Assembly (NCBI GenBank): GCA_015179025.1
Contig: WHUX01000020.1
Span: 62,001 to 126,000, forward strand
DNA: 64,000 bases
Reading direction: 5' to 3'
Source: Terfezia claveryi
Taxonomy: Eukaryota; Ascomycota; Pezizomycetes; Pezizales; Pezizaceae
Of this stretch, positions 1 to 12,109 are shown piece by piece. A program made the position numbers and the translations under genes. The notes beneath the pieces are model-generated. The model saw only the letters and a program-made list of their open reading frames with translations, was not told where the DNA came from and made no database searches. Each line of letters opens with the position of its first letter. The first letter of the stretch is position 1.

Positions 1-580
1 TTCCACACCTCAGGAGCTAAGTATGGGCATAAAATGATGGGTAAATTATGTTTATGATTGTGCATTACTGTTATTGTTAACTGGTCCTCCACCGCTGGAC
101 GATGCATGCTTTGGTCTGCTTCTACCTCTATTATTATATTTACCGCACCCTAACGACAAACAGACTTAGTGCTAAGGACATTCATGCAAGTAGTTCATTA
201 ACCAAAAAGCTTGGCGTCAGGACGCTCGACGTCTGAGCATTGGGTCTGTAGGGTGCCAACCAGACCTCCTTACTCCCCGACGTTATCTCACGAGATAGAC
301 AGATATAATAATTCCCATACGTCTACTATTATCAAGCCTGTAGGTTCTGTGCCTGCTGCTGCTGAACCGTGGCGAAATATTCCTTCTCCTCCACAATACC
401 TGCCTCTCATCGAAGGGCTTGTGCCAACCAGAACTAACATATGCTACGTTTTGGTCAGCTCCGGAAAATCTCTGGCTGAATCGCTGCAATGAACGTTTGT
501 AACGGAGGTCAGGTTGCAACCAGAATTAAGGTCAGGTATGCGTGCTCACCTCTACGAGGGGCTTGTGCCAACCAGACTAC

Positions 581-905
581 GTGCTCATATCGGTGGTCTG
601 GAAATGCTCCTGCCTATGCTGACGTAACTTGCTGGATCGCTTGGGGAATCCTGAGAGAGAGAGGGTGTTCGTATTAGAGGCCTGGCAATGCTCCTACCTA
701 TGCTGACCGAACTTGCTAGTTCGCCTGGGGAATCCTGTAACAGAGGTCAGCCTTGCGTGCTCATATCAGTGGTCTGGTAATGCTCCCACCTATGCCGATT
801 GAATTTCTGGTTCGTCTTGAAAATCCTGTTAGAGAGGTGTCAGGTATACGTGCTCTTATCATCACAGGCCTGGCAATGCCCCTGATGAATTTTCCTGAGG
901 TATGT
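581..905. repeat. Degenerate ~90-bp minisatellite, about four units
   Basis: Units begin at about 581, 665, 757 and 850. Each opens with a form of GTGCTCATATC-GTGGTCTGG followed by AATGCTCC and CCTATGC, and the first three continue into a GGGGAATCCTG-like block. Spacing is 84-93 bp. Differences between units are mostly C/T or G/A, as expected for an old array or one hit by repeat-induced point mutation. Confidence 0.75.
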
Positions 906-1109
906 GCCATCTGTGCCGGTATCCGCTGGCATACCGGCTATCTGGTGAGGCAAATTATGTGTGATCAACCCCGCTTGCCCAACCCAATGCCGCGAGCGGG
1001 AAATCATTAGGTGGTCTAGTAGTCATATTGGGAAATCGTATGGAAATCGTAATTTCAAAACATCTGCGCCGTTGCGATATGTGCGGACTTCATCCTTCGC
1101 AACCGTCAT

Positions 1110-1335
1110 ATATGTATAGACCTCATGCATTTGCGGCTGGTATATATGGTACGAATTCATGGACTTGGTTCTTGTATATATGTATGAAATTCATGCATAC
1201 GCGACCTTGATATATATATATGGAACTTATGAATTTGCGGCTGGTATATATGTAGGATTTCATACTTTCGTGACCTTGATATAACAGTAGGAATTCATGC
1301 ATTGCGGCTAGTATATAAGGTGTTTCTGCGGCTGT
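1110..1335. repeat. AT-rich tandem array, ~45-60 bp units
   Basis: The phrases TTTGCGGCTGGTATATATG, GAATTCATG and GCGACCTTGATATA recur in order four to five times with small changes. The open frames seen through it are repetitive and carry no recognisable domain. Confidence 0.7.
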
Positions 1336-2949
1336 ATAGCAAGGAGTTTTACTTTTAGTTGGGTTAATATATACATATCTTTGGGCTTGAATCATAATGC
1401 CAGTCTCAATCCTATTTCCATGGTCCTTGATGAGACTTTACAAGAGTGACATTTCAAGCTTCCTGTGATTGCTAGTTGAGGGTAAGCACATTATGAAGTT
1501 ACCCTGATATACCATCACCGCAGACCCACCTGCCAAGAATGCGGATTCCTGTTTGCTTATATATTATAACTATAGCCACCAATGAGAAGATTACGCAGGT
1601 AGCAAAAAAACTGGTATTGATTTGCATGTTAGTCTGACTGGGATTGATTCCGGCCACTTTTTGTATGAGAGAAGATGGCTATAATCTCGGATAGGTCTCC
1701 TATCTTCTAACAAGCCATGAGTAAGATTTGTCCCGACCCTCAAGGCGGAAGTCTGATCGAGCGCAGGATAGCAGTCTCTGAACTGCTATCTTGTATCTAG
1801 GTTATCGAAGAAATGCATACTGCGAAAACCACCCATATGGAAACGCCGCATCTTTAGAAGAAATTACAACCGTCCCTAGAGCAAATCTTTTTATCTATAC
1901 CCATATAAAAGCCCATTATCCAGAAGACACACAAATAAATATAGGAACAAGAGCCATGTGCACCTACAGCGGCCACCTGGCGCTCACCGCGTCCATTGCT
2001 CCCTCCATACTCCGCCTACACCCTCCACATAACTCCTCAGCCCCAACCCCCAACTCAGATAACACCCCCACAGTCAAACTTTTCAAATCCCGATCTTCTT
2101 CCTCCCAGGCATCTGCTTCGCCTATATCAATTGGGAACCCGCAGACCGCGCAGTTGGGACCGCGCAGTTGGGCACGGATTGTCCCACCTCCGCGGCTACT
2201 TCCGCTGATGTAACTGGGTGAGTGGGAGCAGGGACACGCCCAATGGTTTTGACTACGTTGGCGACGATATCGGGGTATATCTGCTCCATTTGTGAGAAGT
2301 ATTGGTGCATGAGAGAATCGATTGAGGTATCTTTTGCTATAGAGGTCGATTGTGGGGAGGTGTGGCAGAGGATGAAGAGGAACAAGGGTTGGAGGGAAGG
2401 AGTGAGGGAGAGGTAGGTATGGAGTTCTTTTTTGAGGAGATTTCGAAGGGAGTAGACTGTTTGGAAGTTTCCGATTGGGATGGGGGGAGAGGGATGATGC
2501 AGTCGGATGTAGACCAGGGAACGGAATAGCCTCTTCCTTTGGCGTTTTCTGAGAGGGTTTTTTCAGCGAGGCGAGTGGTGCTATGCGAGAAGAGGATTGC
2601 GCGGGAGGAGCGTTGGCGGTTGGTGGAGATATCTTCTAACCGGACGGACTTGAACGTAATCTTGACACGTCACCGCCAAAATGGGATTCGAGACCAATGA
2701 ATGTTTCCTTCTTTCGTACACTCCCAGGGCCATCCCCGCTAATCCCACTGTCGTCAACCCAGACCACTAATAGCCCATATCCAGTTGTCCGCTGGGAGGA
2801 CATGTGCTCCTTGAGGATATGGAGTACAGTCAGGGAGCTCACTCCGAATGAGAACGGAGTGGTGGGGGGGCATTTGTGGGGTTGTTGCGGACCCGGGAAG
2901 GGTCTATTCGCTTGATGGGCTTGGAGCGGGCACGGTCATGGGGGGTGGA

Positions 2950-3150
2950 TTCAAGCATCAGATAGTAGCCATAGTAGCCACAAAAATATAACCAACAATA
3001 ACCACAATAAGCACAGTAGCCACAGCAGCCATGTTAGCCACCCACAATAACCATAGTAGCCTGGTAGCCACCCACAATAATCATAGTAGCCATAATAGCC
3101 ACAGTAGCCACAGTAGCCACAGCACCCCAGAAACCCACAGCAGCCACAGC
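2950..3150. repeat. Imperfect GTAGCCACA microsatellite
   Basis: About 200 bp are built mostly from 6-9-nt units of the type AGCCACAGT and AGCCATAGT, interrupted by CACCCACAATAA blocks. It lies ~330 bp upstream of the SmD3 start codon and does not appear to be translated. Confidence 0.85.
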
Positions 3151-3480
3151 ACGATAAGCTTTCCCTCCATCCTCCTTCCATCCCCCCTTCGATATGTCCT
3201 GTCCCCATTATTATCCCGCACGCAGCGCAGCGTGCGGCTTCCCTCCCCAGCCATGATCAGGTAAGCCGCCATTGCCTTACTTAAGTCCGCTTAGCCCCAG
3301 CACAGCGTTGCAACACACTACAGTAAAATCTCCCTCCATACACCAGAACACAGAGCCTGACAAAAATCTAAAATCTGTGTAGAGCGACCTGTTCCACCGC
3401 CTCTCAAATACACGTCCAATTGCCAACTCGCCCTCACAGTCGCCCAATAGCAGCAATTAACGAATTACGTCGAAGGAAAC

Positions 3481-4117
3481 ATGGCGTCCCTTGGAAGTAT
3501 CGGGATTCCAATCAAGCTGTTGAACGAAGCACAGGTGCGTGCTTAGGCCTCTTTCGACGCCATATTTTCCCCAGATCGCTTTACGCTTCCACTACACCTG
3601 TGTTTTGAGTTGAATTGCGTTGGTGCATGGCGAGGGACGGATTGGATGGAATTGCTAATTTCTACGCGGTGCGAGCAGGGCCACATATGTACTCTTGAAC
3701 TTACCTCAGGCCAGGTTTTCCGTGGGAAGCTTATTGAAGGTACCTTGTCCTCCGGCCCTGCAATATCGCATGTGCATGACACTGACACATTGTGTTTTAC
3801 CTCGTCTGCAGCTGAAGACAACATGAACGTCCAACTCAAAGACATCACTGTTACCGCCCGCGACGGGCGCGTTTCCCATCTCGACCAGGTTTACATAAGA
3901 GGAAGCCATGTGCGGTTCTTTATTGTCCCGGATATGTTGCGGTATGATTATTCCTCACGACTTTAAGTAATGACGATACTGATTGGGGGCTGCTGTGGGT
4001 AGAAACGCGCCAATGTTCCGCTCAAGGACAGTGCGTGGGCGAGGTGTGGGGTTGGCAAGAGGAAGGGCAACTGTGAATAGGGCGCGGGGTCAGCAGAGAG
4101 GGCGTGGTGGATCATAA
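3481..4117 (+). CDS. SMD3: Small nuclear ribonucleoprotein SmD3
   Basis: One of the seven Sm proteins that form the ring on U1, U2, U4 and U5 snRNAs in the nucleus. Exons are 3481-3534, 3679-3739, 3812-3941 and 4003-4117; phases join cleanly to give 119 aa, the usual length. The start [18 protein letters not shown] is the conserved SmD3 N-terminus. The Sm1 motif ([17 protein letters not shown]) is followed by the Sm2 motif ending in [16 protein letters not shown]. The C-terminal ~30 residues are rich in RG dipeptides, which in this family are targets for symmetric arginine methylation. The three introns are 60-144 nt long. The gene is convergent with mL43. Assignment is certain from sequence similarity. 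Confidence 0.98.
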
Positions 4118-4837
4118 GCGTTGCGAAGTCGTGGAGTGGTGGTGGGATCGGCATTGCAGAGATGGGGAGGGGAGTAGGACCATACAAGCATACATGGAAC
4201 GAGTGCGAGGCGACGAACTGGACAGAGGCCGATGCAGGGAAAACATAAGCCAGCGAAGACCTGCTTCTTCGGGGACCTTTGCGGTTGTGCATTCTCTATC
4301 TCTTCTGATTTCCCCTCTGTATCCCTCTTGACTTTCACCTCTCAACATGCTTGCTGCTTTCTAGGCTGCTCCTCGTTCGTGTTTTTATATGGCTTTGGTT
4401 AAACTAAACATAAACATGCGATAATCATTGCTGTCGCGTGGCAGGTGTATACGCGAAATATCTGATTGCCATGTACCTCAAAATATATTATACTTAGCGC
4501 AGTTAAGCAGTTAAGCATTGTACTTACTTTTTTTTTTTCTTTTTTCTTTTGAGATGTCTATCTGCAAAACAATAAGCACTCGTTTGCTCCTTTGCAGATG
4601 GTGGAAGATGATGCTTTTTATACTCAAAATAAACAAATGGAGGGGGATTGAAGTGAGATGGTACAATTATGACTACCTCTATCGTAGAAGCACCATGCTT
4701 GAGTTTCTGCTCCATCTAAGATTGGAATCCATCTTGCATGAGCTCTCCATGCTGTATATACAACCCTCCCCCCTCCCCCGACTACAGCCTCAGCTGCCCG
4801 GCACAATAATCCGCAGCCCAAACGAACCCCCACTAGC
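4118..4837. other. Convergent intergenic region, SmD3 / mL43
   Basis: This should contain both 3' UTRs. It is AT-rich with a poly-T run near 4529-4548. Short open frames on both strands overlap each other and match nothing I recognise. No RNA gene is evident. Confidence 0.6.
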
Positions 4838-5314
4838 TTATACCTCATGCTTGACGCCATGGAATGGCGAGAATATACCTCTCACAGACTCATTTACACT
4901 CGCCACCGGCTTATTGATCTTTTTGAGCTTCAACCCACTACTATTCTTGAGAAGGTTCGCCTTCTCTAAAATCTGCTGATGTTGGAGATTCCTGACACAG
5001 ATAACTTTCTCTCGGCCATTGATGTACACGCCTCGGATAATGGGATGCTTGTTTGGGCGGGGAGAGACGACCATTTCGATTTGAGGGTTGGCTTTGGCAA
5101 ATTCTGGCAGATTGTGCGTGAGGAAAGCTCTAAAGGGGGGTTAGCGATTTATTGTTTTCTTGGTTATTTGCGGAATGTGATGGGGGTAGTACTTCATTCC
5201 TTCACTGGCACCAGCCCAGTCGCAGTAGTTGAATTCAAGGCGCTTGCATTGGAGAATGAACCCCGCGAGACCGTTTTGGGCTTTGGAGATGGTGCGCAGG
5301 CCTTGAACAGACAT
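4838..5314 (-). CDS. MRPL43: Mitochondrial large-subunit ribosomal protein mL43
   Basis: Component of the mitochondrial 54S large ribosomal subunit, L51/S25/CI-B8 thioredoxin-like domain family. Exons 5314-5193 and 5129-4838 (minus strand) give 137 aa, the expected size. Diagnostic stretches are LQCKRLEFNYCDWAGASEGM in exon 1 and MVVSPRPNKHPIIRGVYING in exon 2, close to filamentous-fungal mL43. The start is placed at MSVQGLRTISKAQNG because the family begins there; an in-frame upstream ATG would add an unlike N-terminus. The 63-nt intron has a CTAAC branch motif. It is divergent from U1-70K, whose ATG lies 328 bp away. I identify it by family resemblance; mitochondrial location is inferred from the family. 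Confidence 0.95.
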
Positions 5315-5642
5315 GATGGTCACCTTCGCGGGGGTGGTCTGCGGAGGAAATTGAGATGGGTAAATAACTGGGGTGGTACAGTAGCTTCGTGGGGCTGGAG
5401 TTTGATGATTAGATCTGATAAGATTGGATTGAATCATGCTTATCTGATTTTTCCGCCTGTCAAAGGAATTGCACGCGTCGTTACATCGCAACACATCTGC
5501 AGGTTTCGCATATCGCGCACATCACTCACTGCCAGACAGCATTATACATATCACCTCCAAGAGCCCCCAAGCCTGTATTGACACGCCTCTCCGAGGCCGA
5601 ACTTAACTTCTACTAATCATCCACATCTGGAAATCAACCAAT

Positions 5643-7272
5643 ATGACAGACAAACTCCCTGGAAACCTCCTCGCTCTCTTTCAACCTCGCCCCCCACTCC
5701 GATACCTACCCCCTAGCGACTTCGCACCCGAGCAACGTCGCACCCCACACGTCTCTGGCGTGGCTGCGTTCCTTGATGCGCTGAAGGATCCTGTCGATGA
5801 TGGCTATGTGCCAACTGAAAGTTTGCAGCAGAGGAGAGAGAGGTTAAGGGAGGAGAAGAAGAAGCGGGCGGAGGAAAAGTTGAAGGAAGCTACAGAGAAG
5901 TGTATGTTCCCCTCTCAGAGGTATAATTATTCCTGATCACTGACGATTTTGTAGATCATCCTTCAGAAGACCAACAAATCAGGGGAGATCCATACAAGAC
6001 GTTATTTGTGTCTAGATTGAATTATGAGGTGAAGGAATCAGACCTAGAAAGGGAATTTGGGAGGTTTGGACCCATTGAAAGGGTATGCGCCACAACCCTC
6101 TTTCACTCGCTAAACAGCTTTATTAAAATACTTGAAAAGCTAACTCCTCCGTCTGGCAGATCCGCATCGTTCGAGCTAAAGAGCCCAACGTTAAAAAGCC
6201 CCACAGGGGATATGCATTCATAGTCTACGAGCGGGAAAAGGACATGAAGGGTAAACATAACATATTCCCCTCCCCTCCCCCTCTCCACCTCAAAGGTGAT
6301 TTGTCATACATGCCAATGAAGAAAACGAGAACCCTCCTCAACTACTTTTTGACTCTCCACTTTCCCCTTCCCCGTTCCCTTTCCCCCTCACCCTTCCTTT
6401 CCACCTTCCCTGCCCATTTTTAACTCAAAAGGGAGGTATGACGATGACTAATACATAGATCTCCTTTGTTCTAACTCCATACAGCGGCCTACAAAGAAAC
6501 CGATGGCATCCGCATAAAAGACCGCCGTGTCCTCGTCGATGTGGAACGCGGACGTACCGTGAAAGGATGGAAGCCCCGGCGTCTGGGGGGTGGCCTCGGC
6601 GGTCGTGGATATACAAAAGCGCCAATTGCTCGTCCTGCTGGTCCTGCTGGTGGATTTGGAGATCGCTTTGGTGCTCCGCGAGGTGGATTCGGTGGACGAG
6701 GCAGTTTTAGAGGCGGCCCAGGTGGATTCCGAGGCGGTGCGGGATTCGGTGGCCGCGGTGGTTTTGATGGAGGTAGAGGCGGATTTGATGGCCCGAGGGG
6801 CCCGAGAGGAGGTATCGGATATCAGGGTGGGGGTGGATTCGGAGATCGTGGGGGTGGGTATCAGAATGGGGACGGGCATCATGGAGCTCCACCGCCGAAT
6901 GCCCCTACAGGACCAGGTGGGGGGAGATTTGGTGGTGGTAGAGGTGGGTATGAGAATGGCGGAGGGAGGTTCGGAGATAGGGGTGGGTTTGGAGACCGTG
7001 GAGGAGGGGGTGGTTTTGGTGGCGGGGATCGTGGATTCAGCGGTGATCGAGACCGTGGAGGAAGAGACGGTGGGTATGGCGGGAGACATGGAGGTGATAG
7101 GGACGGCCCTGGCGGAGGATTCGGTGATCGTGATAAGGGTGGAAGAGATGGTGGGTATGGTGGAAGTAGGTATGGCGGTGGTGGCTCAGGGGATGATCAT
7201 GGCAGGAAGAGACAGCACGATGGGGATGGATATAGTGGTGGCGGAGGCGACTCCAGAAGGAGAAGGTATTAG
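5643..7272 (+). CDS. SNP1: U1 snRNP 70 kDa protein
   Basis: Binds stem-loop I of U1 snRNA and helps recognise 5' splice sites. Exons 5643-5901, 5955-6082, 6160-6250 and 6485-7272 join in phase to 421 aa. The N-terminal U1-70K segment ([20 protein letters not shown]) is followed by a charged helix and one RRM: RNP2 is in [13 protein letters not shown]1 is RGYAFIVY, and the typical GGLGGRG tail follows. The remaining ~200 residues are glycine-rich RGG/FGG/DRGG repeats instead of the RS/RD tail of animal U1-70K. The third intron is unusually long (234 nt) and pyrimidine-rich. The antisense frames through the glycine-rich part are compositional shadows. Confidence 0.97.
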
Positions 7273-9783
7273 GCCACCACTATCGCTTCAGAAGACCCCC
7301 ATTGTGTGTGCATTTGGTAAGGGGGTAAGAATGGTGAATACGTTTGTGTGTGTGTGTGTGTGTGTTTATTTGTCGTCGCCAACCCCAGCAGGAACTGCGG
7401 AATTCTTTACCTTCTCATTTTTACACTTCTTACAACTGAGCGGTCGGCCTAATCCGGCGGAAAGTCCCTTTGTTATTTGCAGCCAAAATATGGATACCAC
7501 TTACGCACGGGAGTATCTATTCTGAGATGGGAACGGAGATCAAGGATAAGAAAGGGAAAGGTTATGATAGCTACTACCTACTTGCTCTTTTCCCCCCTCC
7601 ATGCGCGTTCTGTTTATGGGGTGAGACAAATATCCGGGCGGAGCAAAGTACGAGCAATTCTATAAGGGATATGTATTTGGAACTACAAAGGCTTTATATG
7701 GAAGAGCTTAACTGGAGGACTCTTCTATGCTCCAATACATACCTGACACTGGAGTCATAGGCCAGCAAACAACTATCTAGGATCAATGGCGCGAGCTTCA
7801 TCTCAACAAACACTTGGTCTGTTTTACAATTTTTCGAACTTTCTTTTTTTTTTTTTTTTTTTTTATATTTTTTTTTTTATACTTGTAGCGCTTTCTGTTT
7901 GCCGGCTCATTGGCCAGTTCAGGGTAAGAGCTGGGTTTGATATTTTTCCTTTCTCTTTTCAATTCCTTCTCCCGAGCTATGGAGGTAAGGAGAAATGCCT
8001 GGGGTAAGCAAGATGGGATTCGATTCTACTCTAATCCCTACGTGGGTTATTAGTTTTCTGAGCTGGGTAAGCTTTCTCTGATGGCCATGTCTAGGGCATT
8101 GTGGCGGAAAGGTGGTTCAATATTCATTTGCTTTTGTAACGGTGATTGATATGTCAAGGCGGTCGGTTGGGAGTATAACATCTTCTAAGGTAATGTGAGG
8201 AAATTGGGGTGATGTTGGGGGGCAATGAAGTAATATTGGTTAGGCTAGGCAGTTAAAACAAGTAGTATAGTAGCAACTGTGATAATACCATTATTGTGCA
8301 AACGGATTATTATGGGAACCCTAATCCGGTTCACACAATACAGCCCCATAAAATGCAACCAGACAGATATTCACCGCAGGAACTAGAACTCTTACCATCT
8401 CTGCTTTCTCCCATATCAAACAAGACAACCTCTCAGCCCTCTCCGCCCTCCCAGCCCTCTATTCCTTCAGTACCTTCAAATCAGTTGGTCCATCTTCGCC
8501 TCCAGTTCCTACACACGTTTCACTTTGTCAGATACGAGGGATATCACAACGTTACGCTTCATCATCGTATCAATCATGTGTTTCTTCAGCAGTTAGTTGC
8601 CATCTATTTGGCATGCGTGGTGATGAATGCTACTGGCCTTGGATCTGCGGCAGACGAAACAGTGGGAACATTGAAGTCAAGACGGAACTCAAAGCAGATA
8701 ACGTACAAAGCAAGATGGAAGTTAAGTCGAGTTGAAAAGAAATTTTGATTCACTCTTTGGAATAGTACAGAACGGGGGATCCAGGTCTGTCAGGCAATGA
8801 TTATGGGGAAACGGACAGCACGTTATGAATGCTACTTGACGGAAATAAAATGCAGATGGGGGAGTGGCTCCACTGGCTTGTGCGTTGCAAGCAGTCTGGT
8901 GGTGAGGATTGCGGTTCCATTTGGAAATCGGCATACTCCTATCCTTAATAGAACATGTAACTAATTTGATAAAGTACTTTAATCAGTGGGTGGGTAGGGG
9001 AGAGAGTGTGAATCAATGTAGAGTGTACCCATTATGAGATACTATCATAAGCCGTCGTTGTTGCGCTACCTTACAGTCTTGTAGCAAACTCCCCTCCACC
9101 CCCAACCCTAGTCTACCCCAACACTCCCCCCCCCCTTGGGCCATCCCCATTCTAGTTTACTTGCAATCCGGGTATGAGTATGAGTACGAGACTCCGGTAG
9201 TGGCTCCTCCAGCTACAAAAACACAGGCTGCATCACGCCTGGCAGCGAATTAAGGTGTCAAGAAATCCTAGTTGTTCTTGGGATTTATCCAAAGTGGCAA
9301 TTGAGGTACCCTTGACACCACATTTCTGCTATAGCTATGGAGGGAAGGCTTGCCAGTGGGATTATTTCGGCCGTGGACTCTCTTCACGGTTGATTGAGAA
9401 GGTAAGTGTTATCCTCCCTCAGACTCCTAGTGTTCTCCATCCCAAGGACCCAAGCATTGGATAAATCTATCTTTTTCTTTACAATGTAGCCGCTATGGTA
9501 CAGTTACAGGTATTCTAGAAGGTAGATATCTTTAATAGGACAATTGCATGATCCCCCAAAAAAAAAGTTTGTTACCCGGAAACATGAACTTGCGAAAAAA
9601 AGGAAAAACAAGGAAAATATCCCGATGACCCAATATAAAAGAATTAAAGGAGAAAGATGCAATGACAAAATCGACTTTTGTGTGCTATTCATTTTTCACT
9701 CTTCCATTTGGAAGTCGCTGAGGTCTGTTACTTTGCCGCTAGATGATGACCAGTACCTAAATATACATCAACAGAAATTAGAA
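7273..9783. other. Gene-poor 2.5-kb region
   Basis: Holds the U1-70K 3' UTR, a (GT)n run at about 7344-7365, a long T-rich tract at 7843-7880 and AT-rich sequence. The best open frame (8296-8748, +) has no recognisable domain and begins in P/S-rich low complexity. On the minus strand near 8535-8480 the broken reading KRV-stop-ELEAKMDQLI resembles a coiled coil interrupted by stops. I cannot support a functional gene. Confidence 0.6.
7344..7365. repeat. (GT)n dinucleotide microsatellite
   Basis: About eleven GT units lie ~70 bp downstream of the U1-70K stop codon, probably inside its 3' UTR. Confidence 0.95.
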
Positions 9784-10591
9784 TTATAGTACGGCTGGTA
9801 TAAACCGAAGTCGGGCCGGGAAGAGGGGGGAGGTGAAAGAGGCCCGGGGGGGTTTCGAATCTACGTACGCCATCAATTTAACCGAAAACTCCGCCATCGC
9901 AACGCCAAAGAGCTTCAACAGTCTAGTCTGGTTCGAATTAAGGACATCTCCCTCCTTACACACCGTAAACTCCTGGTCAAGCGTGACTCTCCCATGGACT
10001 AATCTCGTTGGCATTCCTAGTCCACGGACAGTGGTTTCTAAGGAATGTGGTAATGGCATGTCGTCTTCTACTGGGACTTCACCGCCGCGGGAGTATACGG
10101 TTCCCCGGGGGACGGTGAAGGTGTAGGTTGCGGTCGAGCCCGCGCGTGAGTAGTCATTGCGCACAAAGGTGGAGAAGAAGGATTGGATTTCGGTGGGGGG
10201 GCGGGAGGTGAAGAGGAGACCGACATTGCCTGAAAGGTAGGCAGAAAGCTGGTTGAGGTTGTCGCGGTAGGAGTCTTCGGGGGTGAGACCGAGAGATTTG
10301 GCCATTACTTTGGTTTTGCCGAAGAATAATCTGTTGCGCAGTAAGGTTAGAAAATTTATTACGGGATGAGGAGGAGACGGTATAACGTTATACGTACCGG
10401 CTGTCTCCGAGGTCATGGCGTACGTCCTTTATGTAGGTATTTCGCATGTTCTCGACGCTGAAGACGAAGATGTGCTGGTATTGGTCGACCCAGTCCCGGA
10501 TTTGGGATAGGAGCTTCTCATTGTTTTCCCGGCCAGGCTTCTTTTGCGTTTTGGAGAGCGTGATGGCCTTGTTGCGCTTGCTCTTGGGCAT
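9784..10591 (-). CDS. MRT4: Ribosome assembly factor MRT4
   Basis: Nucleolar paralogue of ribosomal stalk protein uL10 (P0). It occupies the P0 site on pre-60S particles and is later exchanged for P0. Exons 10591-10398 and 10330-9784 (minus) give 246 aa, close to the ~236-aa yeast protein. The N-terminus MPKSKRNKAITLSKTQKK is a signature of Mrt4. The uL10 core follows (QIRDWVDQYQHIFVFSVENM, then KVMAKSLGLTPEDSY), and the P-binding tail of true P0 is missing, as expected. The 67-nt intron carries a CTAAC branch site. The C-terminus reads through ARLRFIPAVL. The neighbouring inverted repeat lies 0.2 kb upstream of its start. Confidence 0.96.
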
Positions 10592-10802
10592 TGTGGATGT
10601 TTTTGGGACGTGGGCGATTGACTGGGCTCTGTCGGTGGATGGCTGAAGCTTTGGACTGGGGAATTTTTCACAGTAGTTGGGGGGGAATATGGAGTTGAGC
10701 CATGAGGATATTATGGAACGGCATGAGGATATTATAGAAGTGTGGTGCCAAGATTTACAAGTTTCGGTTGCTTGAGCCCAAGCTACTGGTAATGTACCTA
10801 CC

Positions 10803-11317
10803 TACAGTTTTTGGCCTAGCTATGATCCATGGCGGTGCTATGATCCATGTCAACACCCCTGCCATGACACATATCCCGAGATACTACACTGGCCAGACTT
10901 CCTCTACAGACCGGATAAATTGTTTCCTGACACTCTTGAATATGCTCTACAATATGCGCATACTAGCTAGTTGAGTAACTCATGTGAAGCCATCATATGC
11001 ACCAATCCACCTCGAAAAGGCTGTAATTGCCCCCCCCTTCTCAGTATGACCCGTCCACTGCAGATATCATGAACTAACAACCCTACATAGTGCCAGCACC
11101 TTAACTTAGCATATATATTTATGTTAGGATACAATATATAGGCATAGAGCTATATAGGACGTTACTATTGTTCGGTACCGATCATGCATAATTCAGCCAT
11201 TTTGAGCTTTTGGACCATAACAGCCAGTTGTTCAGTATTTTGATCTTCCTCGGCCTTTTCTATCTTCTGCAGCCTCTTTACCTATCTACCTTACATGATT
11301 CCTATATCCTCTATGCC
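10803..11317 (+). repeat. Left arm of 515-bp inverted repeat
   Basis: This arm matches the reverse complement of 12110-12624 without indels. By eye I count about 15 mismatches, and all but one are transitions (C/T or G/A). The arms are separated by a 792-bp AT-rich spacer. In one frame the arm reads as a stop-interrupted basic coiled coil (KAEEDQNTEQLAVIVQKLKM), possibly the end of a transposase or another element protein. No element-sized open frame survives. Confidence 0.9.
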
Positions 11318-12109
11318 TGCACACTATATTCTATACACCAGGCCTGCTCAATGATATTTTTGCCCTATATTTTTCCTCATATACATATATATATGTGCAT
11401 AAGGTTTCTTAAAGATTTTTTAACATTGTCAATACCTATTTATATCCTCAGCTCTAGTATATACTGAAGGGGGGGGGTTGTTTGATGCTGAGGTAGGGTA
11501 TTGGAAGTCTACAGCCTATACCTCCGGATCCACTCTAGAAGCCTCCATCTATTGCACTTTGTGGCTTTTATTGCCATCTAGAGGCCTCTTTCTATTTTAT
11601 TGCAATCCGAAGGTCTCTATATATAGTATTACAATAACCTCATCTGCCTTATATAGCAGTTTGTACGAGATCCTAATCACGGCTCGTGACTACCTAGCTG
11701 GCCTAGCCAAATGGTGCACCGGCTATATATATGGATTTTCATGTGTATACGGCTCCTGGAAGGCCTTCAGGGGCACGAGACTAATTCGGGGCTGTCCAGT
11801 ACATGCCCCTATGGTCTGGCTCATTTCTTATATATAGCTGTATACTGAGCTTAGGTCATACTAAACTGCCACAATATCTTATTTCTGCTACAGGATATAG
11901 AGCTCAATCTATCATTTGCATACTCTATCTCATATCTCTAGTGATTTCAATATCTACGGACCGTTTAGGTGAAGTAACCTTTATTGACCTCATATCTGCC
12001 GTTGGCTTATTGAGCGATACATACTATTCCTGTAGCCAGGTTGCTCAGTTGTCTGATCAATAGTGAATAGACCCAAGTTATTGGATCTACAGGATAATAA
12101 GATGCACAC
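11318..12109. other. Spacer of the inverted repeat
   Basis: AT-rich sequence (many TATATA and CTATAT words) with no recognisable coding content. It would form the loop if the arms paired. I see no terminal repeats or target-site duplication that would define a transposon inside it. Confidence 0.7.

Larger units (their letters stand above)
1..3480. other. Gene-free, repeat-rich left edge
   Basis: No reading frame here resembles a known protein and the open frames are short and overlap on both strands. The stretch holds a decayed minisatellite (581-905), an AT-rich tandem array (1110-1335) and a GTAGCCACA-type microsatellite (2950-3150), each listed separately. The word GTGCCAACCAGAC occurs near 253 and 567 and again near 50552, which suggests dispersed repeat debris. 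The last ~150 bp should contain the SmD3 promoter and 5' leader, but I see no clear core element. Confidence 0.7.

Noticed and set aside
1791..2213. 140-codon open frame on +
   Set aside because: Overlaps other frames on both strands in a repeat-rich region and has no recognisable domain or good composition.
2950..3150. CRISPR-like array of short repeats
   Set aside because: Units are contiguous 6-9-mers without unique spacers; this is a eukaryotic microsatellite.
4518..5581. Long plus-strand frames opposite mL43
   Set aside because: Antisense shadows of mL43, whose exons and family match are clear.
6448..7525. Long frames on both strands over the U1-70K tail
   Set aside because: Produced by the glycine-rich GGN codon bias; only the RGG frame continues the RRM.
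8296..8748. 150-codon open frame on +
   Set aside because: P/S-rich low complexity at the front, no domain, no splice-linked continuation; most likely chance.
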